This document shows, one piece after another, positions 34,994-46,810 of a stretch of 64,000 bases of DNA. The first letter of the stretch is position 1; each line of letters starts with the position of its first letter. The stretch comes from Verpa conica. Lineage: Eukaryota > Ascomycota > Pezizomycetes > Pezizales > Morchellaceae. A model generated the notes under the pieces. It had not been told where the DNA came from and ran no database searches. It saw only the letters and a list, made by a program, of their open reading frames with translations. The stretch lies in contig JAUFSD010000001.1 in the NCBI GenBank assembly GCA_033030425.1, positions 2,046,001 through 2,110,000 of the forward strand, given 5' to 3'. The position numbers and the translations under genes were made by a program.

Positions 34994-36561
34994 AATTGGT
35001 TCTTTTTTCCTTTGTAGCTAGTCACATTCTATTCTTTCCTAGAAGGAGCCCTGCTTTGGAAGGCTTTTCCCACAATTTTAACTGTCTTTAGGTAAACCCT
35101 AATTCCAGTTATTGATGGGTTTACCTATTATATCTAAGTACCAGTCTCCTTCAACAGGGTAACCAGGTAAAACACTAGGCCCTATTGTAAATATTTTGTG
35201 CAGCATTAGAGTGATATCCCATGGCTAGAAGACAACCCATCGGCACTTTAGGCAAAATCAAAGCTCCAGACTATTCGATATTCCTTAAAAACCTCTAAAA
35301 AGAGGAAATTGTAGGCATAAAATATAGCCATAGTACCAAATAATATTCCCTTAAATAGGCTAGGTTATACGTTAAGGGCCTAAAAGCAACATTCGCTTTA
35401 CGGACGCAGCGTACTTAATAAAAACTAGAGATGACCTACAGGGTTATAACAGGTTCCTTAAACAAATATTAAGCGAATATTGCTACTATAAACGTATAGT
35501 CTATGACTTATAATCCCTCTAAAGGAAAAAGCACACAAATCTCTCGTAACACCCCCGATATCGAGCCCTGGAAAACAAAAAGCAACGCGTCATTAATGAT
35601 CACACCAGAGGTCGAACCTGGAATCCCTTGATTCGTAGTCAAGCGCCTTGCCATTAGGCCATGTAAACGCATACGCTGCTTTAGAATTAGGAAATATAAA
35701 TCATAGTATTTACTTCTTTTTCTTAATTGAGGTGTTAGATCAGACCAACTACTGGTGTTAAGTTCGAGTATAAGGACTACACATTGTCTTGACCAAGCTC
35801 AGCACGTTGTACTCTATGTTCGAATTCACTCCACATAGTAATAGAATAACCAATACCACCAAAGTAAATTAGGTTTTAATGCTAGAGGCTGCTGTGAAAC
35901 AGCTAGTCTCGTCACCAGAAACTACGAAAGAATGACTGGCGTTTGGGTACGAAGTGAGTTTGGGCGCCAGAGGGATGTCTTGTGTAATTGCCACTGGAGA
36001 CCGTAGATAAAAATACGTAGTTATGCCAAATAGGCAATTATCCAATATAATTACACTTCTATGTGTTCTAGGACTACATGTACTTGCACATAAAGAAAGT
36101 TTGACCCTAGGATAAATAGCAACCATAAATACAACAACAAACGGCTATGACTAAGCCTTAGAACTTATTGCCTATTTAATTGAACTACCAATAGAGATTA
36201 TCTCCTATTCTCAGGTTCTTGATACTACTTTATAGGGTGGAGGACCGTTGTGTTGTAAGACTCAAGGTCTACGGTGTTTCGTAGATCTAAAGGAAGTTGA
36301 ACATCACGAAAGCTTTGACTACGAAATTGGATTGAGATATTAGAAGAAAAAAAGTAAACATCAGAACCCTTCGCCGCACACTCCAACCCCAATCAACCCC
36401 AATGCTTGAAACCACCAAAGCTCGATTTAGGTAAAAAAAAGACAAAAATAAACAAGAAAAGCCCCCTATGATCCTGTAGTAAATAAGAAATAATAATAAA
36501 AAACAGTTTCCCATGGTATAAAGCCATTAAACCCAACAATCATCGCACCCTTATTCATGAG
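34994..36561. other. AT-rich intergenic with tRNA relic
   Basis: Contains the intronless tRNA-Arg-like sequence (35597-35668) and a 14-bp imperfect inverted repeat (35385-35398 and 35471-35484). Other open frames are unsupported. Confidence 0.4.
35597..35668 (-). pseudogene. Intronless, diverged tRNA-Arg(ACG) copy
   Basis: On the minus strand the D arm, CTTGA-CTACGAA-TCAAG anticodon arm and TTCGACC T loop match the two complete tRNA-Arg genes, but there is no intron. The 5' acceptor arm reads GTTTACA against TGTGATC, with a T-T mismatch at pair 2 and a T-G at pair 4. Most changes from the intact copies are C to T or G to A. It could be weakly functional, but a decayed, possibly retroposed copy is more likely. 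Confidence 0.65.
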
Positions 36562-37602
36562 TCAAACAACCTCATCTTTTTCCTCGAACACAACCGTCCA
36601 GTGCCTATCAACAGGACCAGTACTTAATTCACTCCAACGATCACAGTCCTCAATCTCAGACTTCGTTACATTTCCATACTCCGAGTCACTCATAGCATCC
36701 TCAGATTGTCTAGATATGCTAATGATCGACTCATCCATAAGCTTACAATCTAGTCCCATTTCTCCAGAGTTATCCTTATTAGTCCCCATCGTAGTGGCTA
36801 CTCGCGATGGGGGCGGTGGTGGCGGTGGAATAAGATACTCCTCCGTATGCGAGCTCGTAATCCCTGCATTGGTAGTTCTTCTTGTTGGTGGTGGGGGACC
36901 CGGGAAATAGTCCTCCGGCGCACCATCATCGATCGAAAATGCTCTTCTTGCAGAAAGACTCCCAATACCACTCCCAGCCAGAATACCAACTCCACCATCT
37001 TCTGCACCGAACGTCTCCACAACTCTAGAAGGATTCGGCTGCTCAAGTGGGCAATCCCGGTCAGAGATACACCTCAGCGCTACAAGCGCCCAGTCCACAT
37101 CCAAGCTCCTATTCCAAGCTTCAGGAGTCCTTTGCCCTGCTCGTCCCTTCTTCGCACCCCATTTTGCTTCTAGCCTTCCGCAGAGCTCGGGGGAACGACG
37201 CTCAATACGTTGTACGTTATCTATGATATACCACCCTGCAAATTCCCACCTGTCCTTTGTGCTAGTACCCCCCGAAGAACTTGGTGAAGGGCCCCATGGC
37301 ATCTGGCGGAACAGCGGGATGGGAACAACCTGGAGTGTCCGCAGGGGGGTACCAAAGACAAGATGAAGGTTGGACTTGATGAAGATCTCTGGAGGGAATG
37401 AAGGGTGCTGAGAGTCGAATATGAGGATCCGGGAGATTCTTTGGGGGTCATCAATACTGCCGGTCAATGTGCCATCGTGGGGATTGCCAAAATGCTGCTC
37501 GAGCTGGTCACGCGTATAGGTGTTGTATGAGCGGGAGGAACGGGAACGCCATCTAGGTACATGTGTAGAGGTTGGAGAGAGAGGGGGTGAAGCGGCAGCC
37601 AT
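36562..37602 (-). CDS. Proline-rich unknown protein, 346 aa, single exon
   Basis: The ATG at 37602 gives MAAASPPLSPTSTHVPRWRS; the frame extends 17 codons upstream only from a TTG within a heptanucleotide repeat. Residues about 25-180 look folded: YTRDQLEQHFGNPHDG, RILIFDSQHP, WEFAGWYIIDNVQRIERRSP and LDVDWALVALR. The tryptophan-rich motif resembles a conserved fungal domain of unknown function that I cannot name with certainty. The C-terminal half is disordered with PPPP and seven-proline tracts, possible SH3 or profilin ligands. No signal peptide or transmembrane segment. Confidence 0.75.
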   Translation of the reverse strand: MAAASPPLSPTSTHVPRWRSRSSRSYNTYTRDQLEQHFGNPHDGTLTGSIDDPQRISRILIFDSQHPSFPPEIFIKSNLHLVFGTPLRTLQVVPIPLFRQMPWGPSPSSSGGTSTKDRWEFAGWYIIDNVQRIERRSPELCGRLEAKWGAKKGRAGQRTPEAWNRSLDVDWALVALRCISDRDCPLEQPNPSRVVETFGAEDGGVGILAGSGIGSLSARRAFSIDDGAPEDYFPGPPPPTRRTTNAGITSSHTEEYLIPPPPPPPSRVATTMGTNKDNSGEMGLDCKLMDESIISISRQSEDAMSDSEYGNVTKSEIEDCDRWSELSTGPVDRHWTVVFEEKDEVV

Positions 37603-37631
37603 TGTGAAGGTAGGGTGAGAGGGGTGTTTAG

Positions 37632-37664
37632 ACAGGGAAGTGTCAAGTGTCAAGTGTCAAGTGT
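37632..37664 (+). repeat. Heptanucleotide tandem repeat upstream of the proline-rich gene
   Basis: About three to four units of GTGTCAA in tandem, 30-60 bases before the ATG on the minus strand, within the probable leader of the gene. Confidence 0.8.
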
Positions 37665-39001
37665 GGAGTTTGATGTTTCTGGGGTCCTCATACATGTATG
37701 TAGTTATTGTTGGTGGGAAGAAGATAAGATAAGATCGAGATTCGTCATAATCTAGAATGGGGAGAGAGGGGAAGGATTGTCTAGTAGTGATGAGGGGAAA
37801 CAAATAGGTGGGGGGATTGACCAATGATATCCCCTGTGTGCAAGCAATTAGACACGATCTGCTGTTGAAATTACTAGCCTGACTCAGCAAGATAACCACC
37901 ATGGGCCGATCACCACATTGCGGGAGGGCGGGGGAGAGGAGGCTCAGTTCGGATACTGATAAAAACACACTGATGCAAAGATCCACACACTCGATGTTGC
38001 GGCATATTTGCCATTGTCATAATTCCAGTCCGGGGACCAATAACAGGTATTCTGCTTCAGTCGATTTCCTACGTGTTGGCGAATAGAGTATAGGTCTGTT
38101 TTATCGCTCATGATTTCCCAGTCCTTGTGTACTGGGGAGAGAGATGGCTTCTCAGTTCCGTTTGAATCTTGATTCCGCTAACCAAAAATCGCCGAGATTT
38201 CCTTGATGTGAAGATGCGAGATAACCCTTTTAACTAAGATCTAGATATTTTGTGCTAGTGATTGTACCAGGCCGGCGTCACACCCGCGCTCAACCACACA
38301 AGATGTTTACCACGTGTTTATTCCTCATTACGATTATCCTCATCATTGTAGCTATAAAATTCAATCAAAGGCCCCACTTATAATTCATGTTGTCCCGTAG
38401 CGCAACTATAATTATGCTCATCAATACCGACTGAAATTTATACCCTAAATAGAAAGGTAGACGACACTAATAATTTCTATGCTGGATAACAACCCTTATA
38501 TCGTTTATAGAGGTATTTATCCTCAGAGAATGACAGTGTCTAATAGCCCCAGGGTATCAAATACCCCAGGGGTCAACATTATAAATTGTCCCACGAATGG
38601 CCTAAAGGAGTGTACTCGAGGTTCTAATTACTTAGTGGTGATATATACTACCTCCCCGTTCATTCGTATAGAAAGACTCGCCCCCTTTACATATAAAAGC
38701 CATGAATATACCTGCTCCAGCGATTATGGTAATTTTATATTACAAGGGAATTAGATTGTGCCCCCACTCTTATGTGTGGGGGGAGGGAGGTGAAATTTGT
38801 GAAAGGTAATGTGAGAGTGATAACCCATGATCCATCCATCCATCCATCCATCCACATGTCATGGTATGAAATGACAATAATAAAGGTAAAATCCAAAACT
38901 CTTAGTCCAAATAGAGTTTTACCTACCGTCCTATCCCATCATTCATAAGATTTTATACGCCCCGGAGAAAACACAGTTTGAGTCCACTCTATAACACAGC
39001 C
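37665..39001. other. Intergenic
   Basis: Promoter of the proline-rich gene and 3' flank of the F-box gene. Holds a CCAT tetranucleotide repeat at about 38830-38853 and a CCCCCAC/GTGGGGG hairpin near 38761-38785. No gene supported. Confidence 0.4.
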
Positions 39002-40855
39002 CTACTGCACTACACAACCAACGCAATCGATCTTCCTCTTTAGGAGCGATCGTTGGCTATTCTCCTGAGCTTGTCCAGACTTATCCACAATCCAATCCGT
39101 TTCAACATCATTGGCTACACTCCGTCCAGGGGCTTCCTCGCACCATAATCGCACAACAATGACCCTTTCCTCTAGTACAATAATTAAACGCTTCGAATCC
39201 CCAGCGATTCCGACTATATCCCCTCCCTCACCAATAGCAATCTCCCTAAGATTTCTCGTGATCTCTCGCCCTAGCGTGAGATCCTGCTCCTCTGAAACAA
39301 CCGGACTGGCGCTACCAATGTGCATTGGAATCTGCCTTAAAGGCAAAATCTTGATATATCCGGGGCGGTGGTTGAACGCAATATATCCACCCTCCGCACC
39401 TCCTTGTATCACCGCATACCCGCAGTGTTTTAACGGGTTATCTGTAGTTTCATTCGAGGCAGGGTCTTCGGGGTTGGGGTTGGAGTCGGAGCCGAGACAG
39501 CGGTATAGTACTATCTTACTAGCGAAAGGTGCCATAGAGATAATCCTAACCAATCTTGTTTTCACTTCCGTCACAATGTAGAAGGAGTCGTAGAGGTGGA
39601 TTGCAGATTCGACTGACATTTGACCACCTGTGTTAATTGGATGTGCATACCAGCGGTTCTTTTGTCTATCTGGTGAATCATTTCTGATTTCTATGCCAGT
39701 CTCTTTGTGGATGATATTTCTAGGATTGAGCCTTGCTCTGTAGTAACGCCAAAGTAGATCTGGGGAATATGTAGCGTTGAGAATATTTTCACCGTCTTTG
39801 AGGGAGGACTCTCGGCGATGTTTGAGTTGCACTGGATCTTCATTACTCCAGAGAGCACCAAGGTACCCCGAACGCTGAAAGTCGTGGTTACAGTCTCCCC
39901 ACGCCGAAACTGAGACCTGCCTACCACGCATGGCAAATGATAGTGGAAAGGAGGCACCAATGCTCGAGCCGCCTGCAACAAGGAGCCATGGATTCTGTTT
40001 AACAGCGGAGATAGAACGAGAAATTGTTTGTTTCTCTCTTTCTTTCCCTTTCCGTGGAGGATCTACAATTATGTCTTCCTCTTGGTCCTCAACATGGCCC
40101 CGGAAGAACCCGCCTCGCTTTTGGGTCAGTGCATACGAGGGATGTATCAGGTATATCGAAGTCGCTAGAACAGCCACGAGTGGCGTTGATTCAACGCCTG
40201 GAGTGATCGCAATAGTAGTTGGGTGCCGGATCTGTGGGATCTTGATAGAATAAACGTGCACGACCATGAAAGACGGAGTATTCCGAGCCAACAGCGAGTA
40301 CATGCTAACACTTTCCTCGTCCAACACTGCTAAATAAGCCTCCGATATCGCCAGCGCTACCGGTTGCCTCTTTATGGAAATTTTCGTTAAGAGCCCTATT
40401 GGCCTCCTATTAAGCTCGAAAATGTAAATATGTCTGCTCCTTGTTGCAATTGCCAACAATGACCCGCAAACTGCGAAACGGCGTAGGTTCATTGGAACTG
40501 TGCATTTATCGCTCCATGTATTGCACCCAGTGGTGTACGCTTTGATATTGTAGATTTCTTTGGCGCAGAGTGTGCCAGACAGCTCTTGTTTTGCGTATCG
40601 GACGAGAAGTTTACGGACTGTGGGGATAGGGAGTCTGTGTGGAACCTGTTGAAATCCAAAGCGTTCTCGTAATACCGAGAGGTGCGGGCGGAGAAGCGTA
40701 TTCGAGAGGGGGCCGGATTGAAATATCAGTTTACGCCATTCTGATGATACCAGAGAAGCGATAAATAAAGAGGACGTTGGTAATTGGGATAGAATGTTGC
40801 AGAGGACATTTTGGGGCAGAGACCGAGAGCTACCTGACTGTTGTTGGTGGGACAT
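39002..40855 (-). CDS. F-box protein, 617 aa, single exon
   Basis: The N-terminus SLPQNVLCNILSQLPTSSLF, then IASLVSSEWRKLIFQ (about residues 12-47), is an F-box, which binds Skp1 in SCF ubiquitin ligases. The rest has many short beta-strand-like repeats (FAVCGSLLAIATRSRHIYIF, LAISEAYLAVLDEESVSMYS, YAVIQGGAEGGYIAFNHRPG, then IAIGEGGDIVGIAGDSKRLI) that suggest a beta-propeller-like substrate-binding region, though no WD signature is clear. No introns are needed. The target is unknown. A basic stretch (DPPRKGKEREK) is in the middle. Confidence 0.8.
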   Translation of the reverse strand: MSHQQQSGSSRSLPQNVLCNILSQLPTSSLFIASLVSSEWRKLIFQSGPLSNTLLRPHLSVLRERFGFQQVPHRLPIPTVRKLLVRYAKQELSGTLCAKEIYNIKAYTTGCNTWSDKCTVPMNLRRFAVCGSLLAIATRSRHIYIFELNRRPIGLLTKISIKRQPVALAISEAYLAVLDEESVSMYSLLARNTPSFMVVHVYSIKIPQIRHPTTIAITPGVESTPLVAVLATSIYLIHPSYALTQKRGGFFRGHVEDQEEDIIVDPPRKGKEREKQTISRSISAVKQNPWLLVAGGSSIGASFPLSFAMRGRQVSVSAWGDCNHDFQRSGYLGALWSNEDPVQLKHRRESSLKDGENILNATYSPDLLWRYYRARLNPRNIIHKETGIEIRNDSPDRQKNRWYAHPINTGGQMSVESAIHLYDSFYIVTEVKTRLVRIISMAPFASKIVLYRCLGSDSNPNPEDPASNETTDNPLKHCGYAVIQGGAEGGYIAFNHRPGYIKILPLRQIPMHIGSASPVVSEEQDLTLGREITRNLREIAIGEGGDIVGIAGDSKRLIIVLEERVIVVRLWCEEAPGRSVANDVETDWIVDKSGQAQENSQRSLLKRKIDCVGCVVQ

Positions 40856-43233
40856 ATCCGCGGGGTGTATGTCCTGCTGTGGGGGTGATGAGTGAAGGGT
40901 GGTGAAAGAAAGAAAGGTCCACGAGTACTGATGACGACGCTAATAAGGAAGAACTTGTGGTGGATAGATGTATCTAAGTATTATATACTTTTATAGATCG
41001 TTAGCAAAGAGCTAGGTACATAAAGAAACAGCAGGACTAGTGGGAGGGGTATGTTCTACCTGTTAGAAAAAGTGTCTCCTCCCAAAGGCTTCTTGCATGC
41101 AACCCGTATTCTATGCTGTAAGGATAAGGATTCAAGATTCGCGAAAGAAGGCGGGATATGTATTCCCGGGAATACACCCTTGGGCGGGAAAGAGTAATAC
41201 AATCGGGTGTTCCATCAGAGGAGAGTGCTGGCGACATGGCAGATTATTGGTTAGGAGATCAATGAGGAAATGAGACAGGAAAAGTAAAATAGCTTGAAAC
41301 GAATTAACTGCGAGGAGACTAGGAAGGGCAGTTGAATTTATCTGAGATCATTGTGCATGTAACGGACGAACCGGGGGAGAGGAGAAGGGGGGCTTGGGAA
41401 GCCATTCGGCAAGTTCCACGATGGGGGAGCTAATACATGCTCGGTAAGAGCGCCGTGTCTGCCAAAGATTTCCCTCTCTCTCCTAAACCTTCTCGTCAAC
41501 GGTACAAAACTTTCCACGAAACAAAAGCAGGCGTGATTTTAAAAGAAGGATAAAAATAGGGCCCGACGAACTGGTGGACGCGGTTTGATATTGAAAGGGC
41601 CAGGGTATAAGTTACATGTTAGGTAATCCAGGAACATCCAAGCAGGATGAAAAGTGCAGGCAACACCTCACTTACATACCGCCGCAGGAAGCGAGAGGGC
41701 TGGACTGCTGTCAGGAACGAGGAAACGTTGACTAGGCGATGTTTCCCGCGCTATCCCTCGCCAGGACGCGCTCTGAAGACGCCTTTTTAGCTTCACAATG
41801 AGGCACATTAAGCTTCTTTGATGGTTCAGACCATCTCCAGTGTTGTGTTTGACTGTGGATGTAGGCAGGCAACCGAGCACAGATAGCAGAATCGACAAAG
41901 CACGGTGCTTTCGGTTCCAAAGGTCTTAAAGAATCTCCCTCTCCACAATCTCCGGCATCGACTCTCGGTGCTAAGAGTTGCGTAGAGGTTTGTGGGTTTT
42001 TGCAAATTGACCTCGATCGGATTGTCCAATGAATCCATCACCGGCCTCTGTGGGATTATTCGATAACAGTAGCGCTGGTCAGAGGCTCCACAGGAAGAAC
42101 GTTCCTTAAGAACCTCCTCGGCTCGAAACGGTACCGCTGCCATGTGTATGTATGGCCATGGAGCCGCACAGATCTTCTGGAACTGATCGGAGCGAGGGTT
42201 AGGGACCAGACCAACAAGCTGTCGAAATCGGGCATAAATGATCCCTTATCTGGGCCGAGAAAGGAGCTACCGTACTATCTTAGCAGGCGCCGCGTGGCTG
42301 CTACTGGCCAGCCTCCGTAAGCGGTTAAGGCTGCACGCGCATTGTTGTACTTGCAAGAGGGTGTGTACAGATTGTACTCTACTGTACATGTACTACACAG
42401 GCCATTTCCCAATCTTTTGAACCTCAACCCATTGGGGGGGTGTGCCGACCTGAGCCAGATGCATCGCGCATGTGGTGGAGATGAGGGTAGAGGACAATCC
42501 CTCCCAATTTGGGTCTGGCAGAATGTTCACTTTCCCATGTCGAGCCATCCGTAGGCGTCAAACAGCCGGTGGTTCGTGGGTAAAAGTCGTAACGAGTAGT
42601 GTTTGACTCGCTTGACGGGTCTTGCGCAACAACTGCAAGCCAGCCTTATTACCGATTGTGGGACCTTTAGGGGGGAAATCCGCGGGGGAGGAGCAGGAGT
42701 GAGTGCCCTCTTAACCGGCTCTCTTCCTCCTGCTCCTGAGAATCGACCGCCGTAAGAGTCGTGAGATCAAGATAGAGATTTCTTTCGAGAATTCCTCCTT
42801 GTCGCTTACCCCCGACGCTCCTTCCTTGTCTGCTGTCTTGTGCTTGTGTGCAACCACAGCATAGACGTTCACTCTTTTTTACCGTTTTACCAGCAGGGAA
42901 CTATTACCGCTCTTTGTCGGTCGTCACTCATTTTCAGCCTTCTAGTCATCCCCCCCACCCCACACTCATTCACTTACATCTGTCAATCCTCTCCCAGCCT
43001 GGAGAAGAAAAAAAAGCCACTTCCTCGAACTAGAAAATACCAGGGCACCGCTGTAGATTTATATCTACTTAGTGCTGATCGAGGTCTCATCTGTCAAGAA
43101 GATCTGCTACTCTTTGTTCTACAGCTTCACTTGCACGCTCGAACCGCCCTGACTGTGGACTAGTATTTTCCACCTTGAATATACTCGGCCTTTGTGACAT
43201 GCAGTTGATGGTGTATATCGACTACCGATTATC
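40856..43233. other. Long intergenic region
   Basis: 2.4 kb between divergent genes. Several open frames of 60-110 codons are present but none shows a family or splice support. From 42690 to 42738 there is an 11-bp inverted repeat with a 27-base loop. From about 42780 the DNA is CT-rich and is probably the leader of the DUF7729 gene. Confidence 0.4.
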
Positions 43234-44635
43234 ATGATAGCCATTCGTCCTCGCCAATCCTCTTCCTCTTTTATGCGAATCAGCGAGCCCAACTGTGCTA
43301 CTTTGCCAGTATCCTCATTAAAGCGCCATGGCGAAGGAGCTGGAAAGAGATGGAGTAGGGGACTACGGCTGAAGCAGCGGGGGGAATCGTCAAGCATAAA
43401 GATTAAAAGCACCAAAGGCTCATTCTTTAGAAATTTTCGCTACTCTTTTAACGCCAAATTTACAATATTATCACTTGTTCTTTTGGTCTTGTTTATGGCT
43501 GATTCTGTTGTTGCTGCTCCGATTGATGAAGAAACATCTTCGACAACTACCACTACAACCACAAGTGTATCTTCTACATCTTCCACATCTTCATCCGCAG
43601 CTACTAGTACTGTTGTAACTATAGTAGGGACGGTTGAAACACCAACTCTGTTCGACACCATCTCAATTAGCTCCAATACCACAACTACTTCATGCCCTCT
43701 GTTTTTTTCCAAGTTCCTAAGTGATCCAAACTTCCAGGAATGCTTGCCCCTGTCAGCTTTACTCCTAGTATGTGCCATATTTCTTTTATTCCAATAGGCT
43801 AGAGAGAACAGAGACGCAATGCTTATTATGACCCAGAACTCGCAGTCCTACTTCGAAATCACCAAACAGGGAGGTTTTGCTACAACACAGGTTATTGATA
43901 AGACATGTAATGTCGACATCAGCAAGTGCCAGGCAGTCATGGAGAAATTAGGATGGCAGATCACCTTACCGGAGAACTGTGGTGCGGATTTTAAGCTAGG
44001 AAACCCAGTAGTAAATCAGGCATACGCTGCGTTTATTGCCTATAAACCAGTCTACACGGCAGGTTGCCTGAAATCTGATTCAGGGTCATACTGTTAGTAC
44101 TCACGAGCTAGTCTTCATGTGACCGCACTCGGACTCTAACTCACTGTTACGATAGGTTATGTTGATGCAATGACCAACCAGACAAGCCCGAGCGATGCAT
44201 ATATTTACTATATCCCATTGGGTAGAAATTTTCCGGGTGGCTCACGACCAACGTAAGTACCGATTTACCAAGAAATAATTCTAAGCTAGCGATACCTTAG
44301 TCCTATATCGTGCTCATAATGATCTTAGTTGCTCTACATGTCTGTCTCAAACAATGAAAATATATTCTGCCTCTGCCGGGAATACTACTCAGCCACTTTT
44401 TGATACCTATACTCCAGCGTCTCAACAGATCAATCTTGGTACGCTTAATTAGCTGTAGTCTCTTTATGGGGTCAGTCATCACTAACAAATATCCTTCCAA
44501 AAACTAGGTTGCGGGCCAGATTTCTCTAATTCGACTGTCGAGATCCAAACAAATGCTGGCCGTAGCACCTTCTCTCTAAAATCACTACTTTTATCAACAT
44601 CATTTCTGGTAGCTAGTACACTAGTTGCCATCTAG
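43234..44635 (+). CDS. DUF7729-type GPI-anchored surface protein, 374 aa, five exons
   Basis: Exons 43234-43767, 43837-44092, 44156-44252, 44329-44438 and 44508-44635, phases consistent. A basic cytosolic stretch (1-75) is followed by a hydrophobic signal-anchor, FTILSLVLLVLFMADSVVAA. A Ser/Thr-rich linker comes next. The folded cysteine-rich domain contains CPLFFSKFLSDPNFQECLPL, CNVDISKCQAVMEKLGW, NCGADFKLGNPVV and YIYYIPLGRNFPGGSRPTCS. The end, STFSLKSLLLSTSFLVASTL, is a GPI-attachment type tail. This order is that of the fungal DUF7729 family as I remember it: wall or plasma-membrane proteins of unknown role. The long N-terminal extension before the signal is odd but typical of the family. 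Confidence 0.85.
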
Positions 44636-45740
44636 TGGAAAGCTTATCCTTCTGCTTCTTATGCCCGGGAATACTTGTATCACCTCATGCATATGGCAGA
44701 CTCTTTTTGGAAACTTCTAATTTATATATCAATATTCTATTTTAATTTTTCTTACCTTGTGGATGATACTCTTGATTTTGGGTCTAGAGCTGTTATCTCC
44801 TTTTTCGCATTTGTTTCCATCAGGGTTGTTGGGTTTGATGATACCTCTTTATTGTTTCACGAGAGCGTTTTTGGGTTTCTATTCTTTGGCAAGGTTTTGG
44901 GTTTTGTTGGTTCGTTAGGATATCTATGGGGGGGACTATACTTAGCTGTTTTGTTCGTTTAACTTATATTTCTGGTATGTTGTATGATATTGGGGCAGTT
45001 TTGTGAAGGAATGGGCAATCCGTCGGAGATTGGAGTTTAAGGACATTGGCGAGCACTATTCAGAGTCGTCACTGCATACATAGCAGCTAAATGATACTCA
45101 TTTATAGTTACCCTATCATTGCTAGAGCTCGAGCGCGCGTTTAATATTTGATTTTGAAAAATAACACCGTACCAGGATGAGTGCCCTGTCATTTCTCTAT
45201 CAATCGGCGGGATACGTAGAGACTAGCCTCTTGTTGTCGTGGCTGCAGTGATTGTTTAGCGATTGCCTCGCGTATATGTACTGGGGACTTGGCCCTCCCC
45301 TGCCGACGCTTGTCTGGGAGGTCCCTAGTTTCGAGTACCCCAAGAACCAGACTGCATTGATACAAGATTGAGGCCGTGGTGTTGGAACCTTTTTAGGTGC
45401 TATAAATATATGTGGGGTCTTTTTTTTCCTTTTTTTTCTTTCATTCCTTTTTTCGGCCCCGAACTCATTGTGGGGAATGCTTGAGTTTACGATTTGTAGC
45501 TTTCGGTTGATCCGGACTCTGTGTCGGCAGCTCGGAAAAACCCTCGCGTGAGATGGTGGGGGTATGCGGGCAGCTATCAGATTAGATCGGCTGCACGGCT
45601 GCATCGCCCTGCAGCGGGAACACGGAAAAGGGAAATTGATCACTTATTCGTACCGTTGTTTCCTACCCGTCTGATCAACCAAGTATTACTAGTACTCTGC
45701 TGGTACTCTACACGACATCGCACATCGCACTAGCGGGCGA
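44636..45740. other. Intergenic
   Basis: 3' flank of the DUF7729 gene and promoter of the oxidoreductase gene. No gene supported. Confidence 0.4.
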
Positions 45741-46810
45741 ATGTTCCAACGGTTTTCTACGGTAGCACGGGCAACGGGATTATGTTTACGCCGCATGTTG
45801 TCGTCGTACCGTTCTCATGTTGAGCGCACGGCTGAGCAGCCACGGGACAAGGCACGTATTTCCACTCTGCCCTAATCCAACGCTAAGTGTAATACAATAG
45901 GCGCATAGACTGATTATGGAGTGATACTCGATTTATGGACGCAGGCACTCTATACGGCTCAAATTACAGAGGTATCTCGCACTACGCCGAACTTACGTCT
46001 ATTCACATTGATGCTAAGTAACCCTTCTTCATCTCTAAATTTCACCGTTAGTTGGCCTCCCTTGTATGATGGCTGGCCATAGCTTACCTACTCTCGATTA
46101 GTTTAAGCCTGGACAATGGCTTGATGTTTACGTCCCTTCTCCGTTCGCACTGTCACCTGGGGGGTTTACGGTTCTCTCATCACCCTCGCTTCTGCCGAGG
46201 ATAAAACTTGCGATCCAAGCTGCCCCACAGAATCCTCCTGCAGCTTGGCTATTCCAGGATGAGTCAATTATTGTGGGAAAGGAACTAAAGGTTCGTGTCG
46301 GTGGGAGCTTTACATTTCCACCGAGTGATCAGGAAGTAAGTGTGGAGGATTTGCAACATGTTGTGTTTGTTGGAGCGGGGGTGGGAATAAAGTGTGTAAC
46401 TCTTCGTATCTAAGCCCATTGAGTAACAAGGACGAGGTTGACTGGAGGGGGAAAGCCCGCTATTATCAATGCTACAGCACATCAACGAGAACCCCCCGAA
46501 CAAATACCTTAAGATTTCATTTCTATACAGCACTAAACCACCTATTCCAGAACCGTATATGAGTATTCTCTCTACATTGTCTGATAAGGATCTCAAGCTC
46601 TTCATCACCACAGATACGAAAATTAAGCAGTCGTATTATCCTCGTAGGATGACGGTGGCTGATGTAAAGCCTGAAATTGAGAGATACACAGGGGATAAGA
46701 CTTTAATGTATATCTGTGGTCCACCGAGATTTACTGATGAACTCATTAGTTCTACTATAGCACAAACGAAATTACCGAGGAATAGAATTTTGGTCGAGAA
46801 GTGGTGGTAA
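45741..46810 (+). CDS. FAD/NAD(P)H oxidoreductase, OXNAD1-like, 285 aa, four exons
   Basis: Exons 45741-45851, 45945-46046, 46102-46391 and 46456-46810. The N-terminus (MFQRFSTVARATGLCLRRML) looks mitochondrial. HVERTAEQPRDKALYTAQIT, then EVSRTTPNLRLFTL, opens the FAD-binding barrel; GQWLDVYVPSPFALSPGGFT carries the flavin-binding region. HVVFVGAGVGINPLLSMLQH is the nucleotide-binding loop, split by intron 3, and YICGPPRFTDELI is the C-terminal NAD(P)H motif. It belongs with the ferredoxin-reductase/cytochrome b5 reductase superfamily; substrate unknown. Protein continuity at intron 1 requires AAG|GCACGT ... GCAG|GCA, a GC-AG intron. Confidence 0.83.

Noticed and set aside
38761..38785. CCCCCAC/GTGGGGG hairpin as a terminator
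   Set aside because: Pol II genes in fungi do not use such terminators; the hairpin is a short isolated feature.
42581..42593. TAAAAGTCGTAAC, like the 3' end of 18S rRNA
   Set aside because: The match is 13 bases only; the sequence on both sides does not continue as rRNA or ITS.
44675..44962. 95-codon hydrophobic open frame after the DUF7729 gene
   Set aside because: T-rich 3' flank; translation is Phe/Leu-rich noise.
45856..45944. GT-donor version of the first oxidoreductase intron
   Set aside because: The donor at 45856 gives the wrong phase with every acceptor that keeps ALYTAQIT in frame.
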